Shown: positions 22,561 to 23,441 of the stretch, piece by piece
Numbering within the stretch: position 1 is the first letter of the stretch
How the letters are laid out: each line of letters begins with the position of its first letter
From: Jeotgalicoccus sp052093725
Lineage (GTDB): Bacteria; Bacillota; Bacilli; Staphylococcales; Salinicoccaceae
Assembly (NCBI GenBank): GCA_052093725.1
Contig: JBQDHL010000019.1
Span: 1-23,441 of the forward strand
DNA length: 23,441 bases
Direction of reading: 5' to 3'
The notes under the pieces: model-generated
Databases searched by the model: none
Told to the model about the DNA's origin: nothing
Seen by the model: the letters and a program-made list of their open reading frames with translations, nothing else
Position numbers and translations under genes: made by a program

Positions 22561-23441
22561 ATGGAATCGAATTTTAAAAGGAGTAAACAGCCTGACAAGA
22601 AATCCGAACAGAAAAAGCAGTCAAAATCCAAATCATCAATAATTAAAAAAGTGTTTTTATACGGTGCACTGCTTGCACTGATTGGCCTTGTTTTCGGTGC
22701 TGTGCTGTTTGCGTATTACGCATCACAAGCACCAGCTTTCAGCGATGAAAAGCTGAAAGATCCTGTTCCCGCTGAAATTTATGATCAGAACGACGAGATG
22801 GTGACCACCCTCTTCCAGGGACAGAAACGGGAATACGTAAGTATTGAAGATGTGCCGGAAGGTGTAACCAACGCAGTCCTCGCAATTGAGGATGATCGTT
22901 TTTACGAACACGGCGCAATTGACTTTGTCCGTCTCGGCGGCGCGGTCTTAAGTAATATTACAGACGGCTTTGCATCCCAGGGTGCAAGTACGATTACCCA
23001 GCAGGTCGTTAAACGTGCCTTCCTAACAGAAGAACAGACGATTGAACGTAAAGCACAGGAAGCATATCTGTCTTACCGTCTGGAACAGGAATACTCTAAA
23101 GACGACATTCTTGAAATGTATCTGAACAAGATTTATTACTCAGACGGCATTTACGGAATTCGTACAGCGAGTCTGTATTATTTCGATAAAGAACTTGCGG
23201 AGTTAAACATCGCAGAGAGCGCTTATCTTGCAGGACTCTCAAACTTACCGAACGTCTACAACTTATACGTAGACCCTGAAGCAGGACAGAACCGTACAGA
23301 TACGGTACTGTATCAGATGCTCCAGCACGAAAGAATTTCACAGGCTGAATACGATGAAGCAGTGAATATCGATATTACGGAAAATTTAGTCCCGCGCGAT
23401 GAGACAGAACGTGCATCGACGGAACAGGAAGACCCGGAATA
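22561..23441 (+). CDS. pbp2: Class A penicillin-binding protein PBP2, N-terminal part (runs off window)
   Basis: A bifunctional peptidoglycan synthase; the visible 293 codons cover the membrane anchor and most of the GT51 glycosyltransferase domain. There is a basic, lysine-rich cytoplasmic tail (1-30), one TM helix (about 31-53), then GT51 motif 1 IEDDRFYEHGAID with catalytic Glu110. Next come GASTITQQVVKRAF, RKAQEAYLSYRLEQEYSKDDILEMYLNKIYY and AYLAGLSNLPN. The transpeptidase domain lies beyond base 23441. The ATG at 22561 has GGGAG 7 nt upstream. It polymerises lipid II, the product of MurG encoded earlier in the window, and is co-transcribed with recU. Confidence 0.95.
   Translation, partial: MESNFKRSKQPDKKSEQKKQSKSKSSIIKKVFLYGALLALIGLVFGAVLFAYYASQAPAFSDEKLKDPVPAEIYDQNDEMVTTLFQGQKREYVSIEDVPEGVTNAVLAIEDDRFYEHGAIDFVRLGGAVLSNITDGFASQGASTITQQVVKRAFLTEEQTIERKAQEAYLSYRLEQEYSKDDILEMYLNKIYYSDGIYGIRTASLYYFDKELAELNIAESAYLAGLSNLPNVYNLYVDPEAGQNRTDTVLYQMLQHERISQAEYDEAVNIDITENLVPRDETERASTEQEDPE

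Overview
The window is a compact low-GC Gram-positive chromosome segment. Its gene content and order match, from memory, the Staphylococcus aureus odhA-arlS-arlR ... murG ... ctpA ... msrB-msrA ... dfrA-thyA ... cvfC ... dynA ... gpsB ... recU-pbp2 region. Protein divergence from S. aureus (for example in DHFR, MurG and CvfC) and the use of many GTG and TTG starts suggest a Staphylococcaceae genus outside Staphylococcus, perhaps Jeotgalicoccus- or Salinicoccus-like. The genus is an inference. Almost everything is on the minus strand; only a tiny 23-codon ORF and the recU-pbp2 pair at the right end are on the plus strand. Two 10-N runs (2010-2019 in arlS, 11837-11846 in thyA) are assembly gaps.

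Right to left along the minus strand: 1-1553 is the N-terminal half of odhA (2-oxoglutarate dehydrogenase E1). 1663-3719 is the arlRS two-component system, with a 490-bp gene-free upstream region holding three 51-bp tandem repeats and a perfect 21-bp hairpin. 4212-6612 is murG, a PAP2 phosphatase and a GNAT acetyltransferase. 6714-8285 is a CtpA-type protease. 8382-12303 is a tightly packed unit thyA-dfrA-ypmS-msrA-msrB-yozE-deoD (thymidylate and folate synthesis, methionine sulfoxide repair, purine salvage). 12504-20108 is a second long unit: rRNA methyltransferase, dynamin-like DynA, 5'-3' exonuclease, RNase H-like protein, a small zinc-finger protein, cvfC in two frames, and a bacilliredoxin. 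It closes at a bidirectional terminator. 20204-20615 is the RNase P RNA with its own promoter and terminator. 20663-21872 is gpsB, ypsA and a YppE-like gene, divergent from recU-pbp2, which has a perfect consensus promoter.

The most interesting signal is in cvfC. The reading frame breaks at an A7 heptamer, followed by 6 nt and then a perfect 9-bp stem. A -1 ribosomal shift at that heptamer rebuilds a full-length (about 370 aa) CvfC-like protein, while normal termination releases the 93-aa Nfu-N-like domain. This has the layout of a programmed -1 frameshift site, although a homopolymer sequencing error or a recent mutation must be excluded. Other points of note are a natural Tyr at position 98 of DHFR, the untracked 23-aa membrane micropeptide ORF, and the mutually exclusive hairpins upstream of arlR.
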